Shown here one piece after another: positions 54,901-64,000 of a DNA stretch of 64,000 bases (positions are counted from its first letter, which is position 1; each line of letters starts with the position of its first letter). Location: the NCBI GenBank assembly GCA_030248225.1, contig JASANE010017555.1, positions 124,001 to 188,000 of the forward strand. The letters run 5' to 3'. The notes under the pieces are model-generated. The model ran no database searches and was not told where the DNA came from. It was given only the letters and a program-made list of their open reading frames with translations. The position numbers and the translations under genes were made by a program. The stretch comes from Trileptium ribeirensis (taxonomy: Eukaryota > Nematoda > Enoplea > Enoplida > Thoracostomopsidae).

Positions 54901-55560
54901 AATGAGTCCCACAACCGAGGTTTTTATAGCTTCTGGCAGCAAATGAAGCTGATTGTTATTATTATTTCTTCAATTTCAATAGTCATTACAGCACAAATAA
55001 AACAATTAAGAATAAGCCGGTACTACTCTACACGGTTTTTTCTTTCGAAACGGGCGCTGCGTACAGACTTACAATTTTTGGCTCAAGAATTTCACGAACA
55101 AGTTTCCTAACAGAGCCTACGACGAAACAGAAAGTGATCGTTCTGTCTGTTGGACAAAAGAATTCAAGCCTCAACATGCAGGCCGAACATCTGCCTGCCC
55201 ATTACACCGGATCTGGGAAAAAAGCTTATCCGTGCATGCGATACGACGCTCCGAAGCCGAAACTGCCCTGGGTCCAGGCCCACCCGTGGACCGAAAGAAA
55301 ACCTAGACCTGGCGGCCCAATATGGGAATAGATTTGAAGAACTTTGAATTGTATGTTGAACCAAAATTGCGCAGCACTTCTAAAACTTTATTAATTATAA
55401 AATCAGTATGAACTCTGCCTATCTGCACTGTTTTCGGCATACATTTAATACTCAAATATTGACGTGAAATCAATGACACGTGCACTGCAAATTTGTCTGA
55501 ATTAATTTCAAATCTGCCTGAGCTGCATCGGTTCAGATGCCTAAAACCGAATGGAACCGT
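54901..55560. other. Intergenic, no gene supported
   Basis: Overlapping frames of 60-66 codons at 55134-55364 lie in a GC-richer patch on both strands. None matches a family. Confidence 0.35.
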
Positions 55561-55569
55561 TTCAGGCTA

Positions 55570-56860
55570 AGTTCGTTTAACTCACACTGATGAGTTAGCA
55601 CTTAAAACTCAAGCATTTTAACTCATACTGAGTTAATTTAACTCAGAATGAATTTCAAAATCTTACTCATCATATCTGAGTTTGAAAATAAGTAAGTTTT
55701 ATGTATAACTCAGGTTTCCTGAGGTACATTTGTGTCTAACTCACTAATTTCAAACTCTGATCTGAGTTAGAATACTTAATTCAGAACCCTGAGTTACTAG
55801 TCAAACTCCACCTGAGTTAGTTTGAACTAATAGGAGTTTAACCCAGGGTTCTGAGTTAAAATCATATTCATGGACATTTGCATTGTGCGATACGAAATCT
55901 GAGTAGACCAAATTTGATAGATGGTTAGTAAAGCTAATGTATATTTATGTATATTTATATATTATTTATTTATTCAATACCCTCAGATTTTGTGTTACAT
56001 TGGCTTGAAGACGTCGTCTTCTGTCACTGAGCATAGTGAATTTATTCAAAAATACCCTCAGATTTAGTGTTACATTGGCTTGAAGACGTCGTCTTCTGTC
56101 ACTGAGCATGGTGAACAAAAATTAATCATATATATTCACGATTTAGTTGCAAAATTGAGCTGACTAAGTAATAATGATAACCGGTGCTAGCAGTCTGATT
56201 GTTCTATCAGAAATCTTTGCTTAAAGTGCAGTGCTGATTCTAGATATTCCCCCGCGAGGCCCTACACCTGTCCCCTTGATGATCACATTTTATCGGCGAA
56301 AAATTCACGGTTTTCTGGAAATTGGGCCATTTGCCTCCGCGGCTCCTAGGGGTCACCGAATCCGGCTCTACTAAGTGATTTAAGCTAATGTCACATTAGT
56401 GTGATCACCCGAGTTCTTATGCAGAGTAGCTTTAGCCAAATTGGGTATTTGCAATATGAAATTTCTGGCCTTATATAATAATATAATTCCAAAATTTATC
56501 GTTTCAGACTTCTGAAATTGTATCGTACCGTTCTAGGAGGGGTTCGATATTTACTCAGAGTGCTGAGTTACGACGTAACTCTGACTTGAGTTACAATTGT
56601 AACTCAGGCTGGTTGATTTAACTCTGGGAAAATTTGAAAAATCTTACTCAGGAAGTTTGAGTTTGAAAACTATAACTCAATGTGAGTAAGTTTCTGAGTT
56701 AAATATTGTGCAAGCTCACTAATTTCCAACTCGCGTCTGAGTTAAATTACTTAACTCATGACACCGAGTTGCCTTTCAAACACAGTCTGATTTACCAGTT
56801 AAAATTTGGGCGATTTTAAATCAGAGACCTGAGTTAAAATGTAAATGACCCAAATTTGTA
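55570..56860. repeat. Two diverged copies (about 300 bp each) of a CTGAGTTA-rich foldback repeat
   Basis: 55575-55870 and 56555-56860 share order and spacing of words: TAACTCAG, AATCTTACTCA, GAGTTTGAAAA, CTCACTAATTTC(A/C)AACTC, CTGAGTTA, ACCTGAGTT. CTGAGTTA and its complement TAACTCAG appear many times in both orientations, so each copy can fold on itself. No coding capacity. Confidence 0.8.
55966..56112. repeat. Direct duplication of about 71 bp (75-bp period) with central palindrome
   Basis: TACCCTCAGATTT(T/A)GTGTTA, then CATTGGCTTGAAGACGTCGT and CTTCTGTCACTGAGCAT occur twice, 75 bp apart. The centre GAAGACG-T-CGTCTTC is a perfect interrupted palindrome conserved in both copies. Confidence 0.93.
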
Positions 56861-57715
56861 GTCGTTCATTGGGGTTCAGTTATATTTCAGCAGCCTTTTA
56901 CTCCACAGCTACGTTTCGATATCAGCATTGATTGTTTTAAATATTCGCCTTATTTTGTACAGGAATTTCAGTTTGCATATAAGCGAATGATTAGTTTTCT
57001 CTTATCATCATCCACATTGGGTGATCGCTCGGCAAACGTTTGAGTATTAATATCTGTGATATCATAAAAAAGTTTTAGTTCTGCGACTTTTTTAATTAGG
57101 TAACAATCTTCTTTTAAGCACATACAATATCACATACGAAATTATGAAATAGATAATTGCGGTAGAAATAAAATACTAAGGTTTAATTCTACACTAGGTT
57201 ATTATATACTAAATGGGATGTTAAATTGCCGCAAGTAAAAGAAGAAATATTTTATTACGTTGGGATACTAGAGGTGTTTATTTTGAGACGTTATGGCACC
57301 GCAGAGATATTAATTTACTGGACATTTTATGCTTCTATGATGCTTTACACATTATTGAGGTTACCAGATGCTGGCGACGTTTACTTTTAGACGATAGGAT
57401 AGTGTGAACATCATTTTAAGACAATGATATATGTGAGGGGCGGGGGGGGGCCTGCTGGAAGCTCTTTCGACATTTTTCAACATACATCAACGCCACGAAT
57501 GTGAGTACTATACGCTGTTAAATCACTTAATTTAGTCGACATTGTAACAGTTTAAACTATTACGTTTAAGGTAGAAATATATATTATATTCTTGTCAGAC
57601 AAGGTTTGACGTTCGAATATATAAAAATATATCGCTATTGAAGAACAGCTTTCAACTCTTTTCAATCATTTATAGGGCTGAAATTTGATAAGCTATTTGA
57701 AATATATATATATGA
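56861..57715. other. AT-rich intergenic DNA, no gene supported
   Basis: Nothing recognisable except a G-run near 57436-57450. Confidence 0.4.
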
Positions 57716-57717
57716 AA

Positions 57718-58452
57718 ATGTGTTCTTCTTTCATGCCTCCATGCGCCATCCCGGGTTCCTGCCTCCATGCGCCATCTCGAGTTCTTGCCTCTTTGCGCTA
57801 TCCTGGCTTCCTGCCTTGTTGTCCCATACCTGGCTCCTGCCCCCATGCCCATCCCGGGAGGCCTCCTTGCGCCATCCCAGGATCCTGCTTCCTTGCGATA
57901 TCCCGGCTTCCTGCCTTCTTGCGTTATCCCGCGTTCCTGCCGCCATGCCCATCCTGGGTTCCTGCCTCCTTGCGCTATCCCGAATTCGTGCCTTCTTGGG
58001 CCATCCAGGGTTGCTGCCTCGATGCCCATCGCGGGCGTCTGCCTCCATGCGCCATCCCCGTTCCAGTTTCCTTGCGTTATCCCGGGTTTCTGCCTGCATG
58101 CGCCATCCCGGGTTCCTGCCTCCATGCGCCATCTCGGATTCTTGCCTCTTTGCGCTATTCTGGCTTCCTGCCTTGTTGCCCCATGCCTGGCTCCTGCCTC
58201 CATGCCCATCCCGGGAGTCCTCCTTGCGCCATCCCAGGTTCCTGCTTCCTTGCGCTATGCCGGCTTCCTGCCTTCTTGCGCCATCCCGGGTCCCTGCCTC
58301 GATGCCCATCCCGGGCGTCTGCCTCCTTGCGCCATCCGGGATTCCTGCCTCTTTGAGCTATCCCTGTTCCAGCCTCTTTACGCTATTATGGGTTCCTGCC
58401 TCCATGCTCCATCCCGGGTTCCTGCCTTTTGCGCCATCCCGGGTTCTTGCAC
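57718..58452. repeat. GC-rich minisatellite, period about 27 bp, about 27 units
   Basis: Units of the type GGGTTCCTGCCTCCATGCGC-CATCCC recur with many substitutions and some 18-24-bp variants. Because the period is mostly a multiple of three and lacks stops, three + strand frames (up to 280 codons) and two - strand frames (179 and 192 codons) are open at once. This identifies them as repeat by-products. Confidence 0.95.
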
Positions 58453-59120
58453 GGGGGCACGGTTTGTTTAGAGCGAGTATTCACGTAGCAACAATGTTCT
58501 CCTCAGACATTCTCAAGCAGGTACTCATGAGGTGGGTTGAAAACATGTTGTGTGCAAAATAGGAAACGGATTTAGTGCATGAGAGGTAATATCTGTACGA
58601 CTTTAGGCCTACTGCATTGCAGTCCAAGGACCGTCGGTTCAAGCTGGTATACGACTCTGTTGCGGCTCTATGATTGGTATTTACTAAGTATCGAAACTGG
58701 AACTAAAGATTATAGGTATATATTTAAATCGCGGTCATCATCCTCAACAACTTGTTCCATTTGAATCAAATAGACCAGCGTTAAATATTGAATTATGAAA
58801 GAAAAAAATAAACGAAAAAAATATAAATAATCGCTAATTTCCTCCAAATTTGCTCCTTAAAAACGGACAAAACAACAGCCGGAACTTTTATTCCCACGCC
58901 AACAATTGGAGCAAATGACGTAAAACCATGGTTCGTTTCTTCCCATAACATATACATGACGTAGGTGAAATGAGTGTCAGAGTCTTTTTCGAAGTTTTAG
59001 CGTCATCATGAACTCTTCCAGTTGTTCGGTGACTTAGCCATAATTTTCTTTTATCAATCTATTTCCATTAAATCTTACCGAAAAGACCCATATATTAATT
59101 TTAATGGCTTTTTAATCTAA
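58453..59120. other. Intergenic, no gene supported
   Basis: A B-box-like GGTTCAAGC near 58635 was noted, but no convincing tRNA fold surrounds it. Confidence 0.4.
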
Positions 59121-59124
59121 GCCA

Positions 59125-59315
59125 TAGGTGTCGATAGGGGGGGGGAGAAGTTACCCCTGTAGAGTCGGACACCCTAAGCCATATTTACACCCTCCACATG
59201 AAGGCTCTGCATCTTTCCGCTGCAAATATAGGGGTAAAATTATCAAAAATGTCGGCGTTGGGGTCTACTCGCTCGTCAGTCTACCTCCTAAGCTGACGGA
59301 CCGTCGACACCTATG
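59125..59315. mobile_element. 191-bp MITE with CATAGGTGTCGA ends
   Basis: CATAGGTGTCGA at 59125-59136 and TCGACACCTATG at 59304-59315 are exact inverted repeats. The flanking octamers ATCTAAGC and TTCCAAGT agree at 5 of 8 positions, which could be a decayed 8-bp hAT-type duplication. The right half resembles 61470-61542 (GGGTAAAAT/CAAAAAT, CTGACGGAC, GACACCTATG), a partial second copy. Confidence 0.72.
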
Positions 59316-59319
59316 TTCC

Positions 59320-60650
59320 AAGTGCACATCACATTTGCTTCAAATAAGTTTACCTGCTACTTGTACGCAAGTATATGGATATACTATTAATTACGCAGGC
59401 AGCAAACATTCGTACAAATGCAATAAATAAAATCCATTATCCGCATTTCATATGAATCACGGAAGATTATAATTGTTGTCTCTTGAACACAGAAAACTGA
59501 ACGGTATAGAAAAAAATTGTTCTGAGGTTTCTTATACTTCACTGTTTCAGAATGACACATTAAATGGTGATACTAAAGTCCTGGTTGCCAAAATCCATTA
59601 TATTGGTATCTAGCCCATATGAATGTTGACAAGATTATGCCGCACACCGTCAAAAAACTACAAACGAGACACGGCGTGCTTGACGCGTCGAACAGTAGGC
59701 TATGCCCCTAGCTAGCTGCCCTTTAAAAATTTATTCAAAACATGGGGTGTCTATTTATCGACAGTGTGGTTGACACTGTGTAATAACTAGGTTCCAAACG
59801 TGGGGAACATTATAACGCGAACATAGCATAAGTACCGGTTGCCAAAATCGCATTCAGGACTTCGGGGAAATGATTCGAAAAATTCAGAACGGTGATTCGT
59901 TTAATGTGGTGACAGTGGCTGATATTTCAACTCTGGTGCTTGGCCTTCATAGTCAAACCATATTTATTTATGGACAATTCTTGATTTATCAAATTTGTCA
60001 AAAAATTTTCAGTTACTAGTTTCTGAAATTTATGCAATAAAATTCCGAGATTTTCTGGAGTGTAGGTACTACTTGTTTGTAGGAAATATTCAAAATTTTG
60101 GTTTCCTGAGTTTTCATAAACTAAGACAAATTCCAGAGAATTTTGAACATTCTACGCTGCATAAGCAAAGTCTATGGATGTGTCGTGGTTTAGTTTTTTC
60201 ACAGACATGGATATTAAGGCAACGATACCTAGCGAAAGAATGCGGATTTGAAAAATTACATATAATTCTGGCTGGAATATAGTTTTGCCTAAAATATTCC
60301 ATCAATCTATTTTCGTGAACAAAATTTTGACGCAGATACGGAAACTAACTAAATGAAACGCTGGCTATAAACCATTTTTCGACAACATTCCTTTGTTAAT
60401 TTGTTTGTTTGTTCCATAGGATGCCATCCAATACTTTTAGATTGCTCCTAGCGGTGCACTCTAGATATATGTAAAATCTTGATTCGTTTTCGTGATCTAA
60501 ATTTAAGGTGCAATAATTATCTATATATAATTAAATATATAAGACTGAAAAAGCACAAAACTCCATTATTGTAGGATATTTGAATAAAACGCCAGGCTTT
60601 GAATATGAACCATTCACTATAATATTCTTTTGATTGATTGTTTCTAGGTT
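59320..60650. other. Intergenic, no gene supported
   Basis: The 95-codon + frame at 59995-60282 has no family features. The segment 59620-59760 is one member of a repeat pair with 61853-61995. Confidence 0.35.
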
Positions 60651-60654
60651 GCCA

Positions 60655-60770
60655 CCCGATGTTCCAAGGCTGGTTCTACGTTGCCACCCGATGTTCCAAG
60701 GCTGGTTCTACGTTGCCACCCGATGTTCCAAGGCTGGTTCTACGTTGCCACCCGATGTTCCAAGGCTGGC
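60655..60770. repeat. 32-bp tandem repeat, 3.6 copies
   Basis: GTTGCCACCCGATGTTCCAA GGCTGG plus TTCTAC is repeated perfectly. It forms the 3' end of the candidate minus-strand exon at 60752-61000, so the exon end and its possible donor are present four times. Confidence 0.97.
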
Positions 60771-61000
60771 GGTAGCGGTGCGCCACCAATTCGTGCAACG
60801 GTCGCATGTGGTCCGGTTCCGGTGGTTGCTGTCGTTGTAGTGCTATTGTAGGTGGACTTTTTGTAGATTTTCGTTGTTGTATGTCGTGAAATAACGCCCG
60901 GCTGAATCGGTATTTCGACAACTTTTTTCTCTTCCTCAGTTAGCATCGAGAATTCTTTGCCAGGATCACTTGACGTATACACTTCTTTGGTGTAATGAAC
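60752..61000 (-). CDS. Candidate internal exon of an unknown Thr-rich protein
   Basis: On the minus strand an acceptor ATTTTTCAAG (ending 61001) opens a phase-0 frame of 83 codons ending at CGG|GTGGCA, 249 bp in all. It encodes VHYTKEVYTSSDPGKEF, then a charged part LTEEEKKVVEIPIQPG, then a basic/Thr-rich part (HTTTKIYKKSTYNS, TTTTATTGTG) and GGAPLPPALEHR. Composition is convincingly protein-like and unlike the flanking AT-rich DNA. It could be a linker exon of a scaffold or cytoskeletal protein, but I do not recognise it. The putative donor lies in a 32-bp tandem repeat. Confidence 0.5.
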
Positions 61001-61153
61001 CTTGAAAAATTGTAATCCCGCTAGCGTTTAGTGAGCAAAATGTGTATTCAAATCAACTAAATCCATAAATGAGTGTACAACTGTGCTGTCGGTGAGAAAA
61101 CCTTTTAGGGATTCTATTCTGTGAAATAACGAATAACGACATGCTTATGACAA

Positions 61154-61395
61154 AGAAGGTATTTCGTCTCACAAATACGTTTTAGGTATAGGTTTCCGCA
61201 ATGGCTTACAACTAAGCGACTTACTCATTTCCATAATAAACACGGTACATCGTCGAAGAAAGGCGTTTTAGGCATAGGTTTCCGCGTCGCTTACCCACCA
61301 AGCGATTTACCCATTTCCCTTGAGAAGAAGGTATTTCGTCGAAGAAATGTGTTTTAGGAATAGGTGTTCACTAAGCCATTTACAAATTTCCCGCT
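61154..61395. repeat. 83-bp tandem repeat, 3 diverged copies
   Basis: GAAGGTATTTCGTC(T/G), then GTTTTAGG(T/C/A)ATAGG and TTCC, ACTAAGCGA-like and TTACCCATTTCCC recur at about 61154, 61240 and 61324. Confidence 0.85.
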
Positions 61396-62110
61396 GGCCG
61401 AAGGCAATTAAAAAATTTTAGCAATTTTGAGCAATTTATATATGTACCTAATTTTTAGTAATTTTCTACATTTGCAAAAATCTACCCCACCCCTCTTTTA
61501 CGTCATCTTTTCGAACCATCAGCCGACGGACTTTGGACACCTATGCTTTCAGGTCCTATATATTTAATCCGGCGTTCACGTTATAATGTTCTCGCTGTTT
61601 GGAACTTTTGTCCCCCTGTAGTAGCGACTCTACTGTATAGACAGTGAGGATGACACACATACTGTATACCAATTGCAGAGTGTGTACGACACACCCCTAG
61701 CTTATACATTTTTCTTTACACGGTCGTGTGCACCGTTAGCTACTAAGTAGGCGCGAATTAACTGTAACGGACACCGTCTGTAGATAATGAATTTTATTAG
61801 TCAACTGTGCTGTGTAGTTTCTTTAGATGCTTGATATATGTATTTAGGCTACATGAACGCTGATGAAATAATGTCGCACACTGCCAGTAAAACTGCAAGC
61901 AGACACGGTGTGCCTGACACTCGAAAAGTGGCAATACCCATAGCTCTAGCTACTTTGAAAAGAATTTATAAAATACATGGGGGTCTTTTCGGTTATCCTC
62001 CCCAGCCGGAGTTTCGTCAATTTTGGAGGTACAGATAAAACTTTGGCGCCATAAGATTCAGCTCGATGAACTGGTTCAGAAAGTGACGAAAGAGCACATG
62101 CTCACCTTTG
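61396..62110. other. Intergenic, partial MITE copy, no gene supported
   Basis: 61470-61542 resembles the right half of the MITE at 59125-59315. The 66-codon frame at 61838-62038 overlaps the repeat pair described separately. Confidence 0.4.
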
Positions 62111-63890
62111 TGATATTTCTCTTTTGTGTTTGGAAATTTTACTGTTTGGTTAGTTTGGTGGATATTGTGTTGTGGATTTTGCATGTACGTACCTTGCTCA
62201 TCAGTTCAATTTATGGTGTTTGTTGGGAACTGCAGTATATACATATTTGTTTAGTGATTACTGTGTTTTGTGCTGCATATAATTTCATTGCCCAGTAGAT
62301 TTGTTTGCGTATAGCCGCAAATACATTGATAGCATTATAGCATAGCGGTTAGGCTGAGAAAACAGTTCGAGATATTGTATGCATTTATTTGACTTAAGCT
62401 GCACATTGAATTAAGAGATCAGAATTTGTTGGTTTTCGTAAGGACAGTCAGACATCCTTAAAAATTCAGGGTATCGAATTCCCCAAAAAACTCTATCCTC
62501 CGATTGTTTTCTCGGTTGTTCGGTACATTTACATTTGGAGATCCCACCGAGACTCGATTCTTCATAGTCGAGTCTTGTGAAGTTGGATCGCTGAATTCAA
62601 TCGTGCCGTTTTCCGAAGCTCAATGTTTGCGGACAAATACGGGTGGAGATAATTTGAGGAGTGGAGCAAGTTTTCAGAGTCCAGCGACGACGAACAAAAA
62701 ATAGTTCGTACTTTAGAACAAGGTAGTTTCATACACTCCGTGCCAAGTCTGGGGAAGGTGAAAATAGATGACAAAAATATAAGTCAATTAGACCATATGG
62801 TGAAAGACCTAGCCACAAAGGTGGATATCTGTTTACAGAATTTGTCGCATGAATTTTGTGAATTATCACGACCTAGCTCATCAACTTGACCTTACAATAA
62901 ACCCTTACAAAGCTGATTTGACAACCAAGATTTTACACATGGTTTGAAAATTTTAACATGGTATGTGAAGCCAAATTGATCGATTTGAATCAAATTGAGC
63001 ATTGAGATTAAGAGTATTGCGCAGCCTCAATTTACTTTGACAGCGATAGAGTTCGACAATTTAGTGCGGATCAATTTAGCTATTCCGTCGTAGACTGCGA
63101 CAGTTATTGATCAGCCTCAGTCTTATCCGACAGTCTTAGAGTTCGACGGTTATTTCGATGCTCCAGGTATTCGTTAGTTATTGCGCGATAGTTGTTTGTT
63201 GGTTGATAGTTCTCTGGCTGCGTCTCTGCGGTATGGCATGTCTGGTATTTCGGTGTGGATTTGTGGCGGTATCAGAAGGTTGATTCTGCTCGCTAGCGGC
63301 TTAAAGTATTGGAACTTTAGAACATTTTTATTAATACGGCAGAGAAATATCTCAGCTTACCAGTACTTGCGCAAGCAGAAATTCCGCATCTTAGTATTAG
63401 GCGATTTCTTGTGGATCGTCATGCGGCTTGTGGATCTTAAGGCAATGCAAAGATTTCATGTGAAGAAGAAAAGACATAAAGACACTGCTCGACTTTGAGA
63501 TATTTTAACAGATATTTTCTTTATTGTGTTTGGATATTTTACTGATCGGTCAGTTTGGTGGATATTGTGTTGTGGATTTTGTACGTACCTTTCTTATCAA
63601 TTTTATTTAAGCTGTTTGTTGTGCACCGCAGTATTTATACAGAGATTATTGTATTATGCCGCGCCTACTTTTATTTGTCGAGAACCGCAGTATATATAGC
63701 TATTATTGTGTTAAGTCGTGGATGCTTCTTTTGCTGAGAGTTAGCAGAGTGGATTTTTGTATAGCTGAACATACAGTGATTATATTATAGCCTAGAGGCC
63801 AAGCTGAGAGTCGAATTTTATCACCGTGAGGCACTTATTTGACCTAAGCTAGACATTGCATTAAGGATCACATTTCACTGTTTTTCATGC
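62111..63890 (+). mobile_element. Possible decayed LTR-type retroelement (direct repeats 62111-62450 and 63518-63890)
   Basis: The two ends share TTGTGTTTGGA(A/T)ATTTTAC and AGTTTGGTGGATATTGTGTT, then GTGGATTTTG, GTACGTACC, GTTTGTTG, GCAGTAT, GCTGAGA, TTATTTGAC-TAAGCT, ACATTG(A/C)ATTAAG and GACAGTCA, in the same order and direction over about 350 bp. The 1.07-kb interior holds open + strand relics, including 62653-62889. The ends could be LTRs, but TG/CA borders, target duplications and a primer-binding site were not identified. Confidence 0.5.
62653..62889 (+). pseudogene. Coding relic inside the direct-repeat element
   Basis: A 78-codon + frame opens after a TAA and contains FEEWSKFSESSDDEQKIVRT, then VPSLGKVKIDD and a coiled-coil-like ISQLDHMVKDLATKVDICLQ before TGA. 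It has a protein-like composition. Further on, about 63300-63440, another frame contains NIFINTAEKYLSLPVLAQAE. They may be pieces of one structural (gag-like) protein; family not recognised. Confidence 0.4.
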
Positions 63891-64000
63891 CGACAGTCAA
63901 TTCACCGACCTACGCGCTTAATCACCCTACTCAAACCTTAAACCATATTTAAATGTTTTGATTAACCCGAATAATTAGCCTTGTGTAGAGCTTGCTTTTT

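Larger units (their letters stand above)
59620..61995 (+). repeat. Dispersed direct repeat pair (59620-59760 and 61853-61995)
   Basis: Both read TGAA(T/C)G(T/C)TGA..A.ATTATG-like, then (C/G)CGCACAC, AGACACGG(C/T)GTGC, CTTGAC/CCTGAC, CTAGCT and ATACATGGGG. Similarity is about 65% by eye. Both begin with the same short open frame (MN-D-IM-HT...RHGV-D), so an old coding or transposon fragment is possible. Confidence 0.6.

Noticed and set aside
55134..55364. Overlapping 60-66-codon frames on both strands
   Set aside because: GC-rich patch open in several frames; none shows domain or splice support.
57670..58562. Five long overlapping open frames (179-280 codons)
   Set aside because: They come from a stop-free 27-bp minisatellite; five frames open together on two strands cannot all be coding and none has domain features.
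58579..58764. tRNA or SINE near a GGTTCAAGC B-box-like word
   Set aside because: No matching A box or cloverleaf could be drawn around it.

Overview
The window looks like intron-rich, repeat-rich nuclear DNA of an invertebrate animal. Reasons: an animal-type malectin gene with GT-AG introns of 1.6 to 8.6 kb, several families of non-LTR retrotransposons, DNA transposons (Tigger/pogo, hAT, Tc1/mariner-type MITE), tRNA-like pol III units, a tRNA-derived SINE and long tandem arrays. Nothing here fixes the phylum.

The one cellular gene that can be assembled with confidence is malectin, on the + strand from about 14.6 to 37.5 kb: five coding exons, 282 codons, with signal peptide, carbohydrate-binding domain, acidic stretch and C-terminal membrane anchor. 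Its short first exon (14659-14767) was recovered by reading frame and splice phase. Its introns carry most of the mobile DNA. Intron 1 holds a Tigger/pogo-like transposon (15597-20821) that was itself split by a hAT element (17208-19109, with a clean 8-bp target duplication), plus a 60-bp tandem array. Intron 2 holds a decayed R1/I-like LINE with RNase H, two near-identical tRNA-like units and a decayed LTR-retrotransposon gag. Introns 2 and 4 carry copies of one repeat family in opposite orientation, bracketing exons 3 and 4. Intron 4 also has a small secreted-protein-like ORF on the opposite strand.

Left of malectin (1-14 kb): a CR1/Jockey-type LINE fragment at the window edge, two more LINE 3'-end relics, GC-rich hairpin blocks in AT-rich DNA, a MITE with an internal minisatellite, and an unidentified decayed coding relic. 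Right of malectin (37.5-46.9 kb): two possible membrane-protein exons, a 170-bp MITE, a 42-codon ORF, a 69-bp tandem array and purine-rich simple DNA.

From 46.9 to 52.05 kb lies a satellite of exactly 100-bp units with two palindromes per unit and a dimeric higher-order pattern. From 53.1 to 54.9 kb is a 156-bp array that happens to stay open in frame, and from 57.7 to 58.45 kb a 27-bp minisatellite. The right end (59-64 kb) has a second MITE, a possible minus-strand exon whose end is tandemly repeated, and a pair of about 350-bp direct repeats that may be the LTRs of a decayed retroelement. Most open frames in the arrays are by-products of repeat length, not genes.
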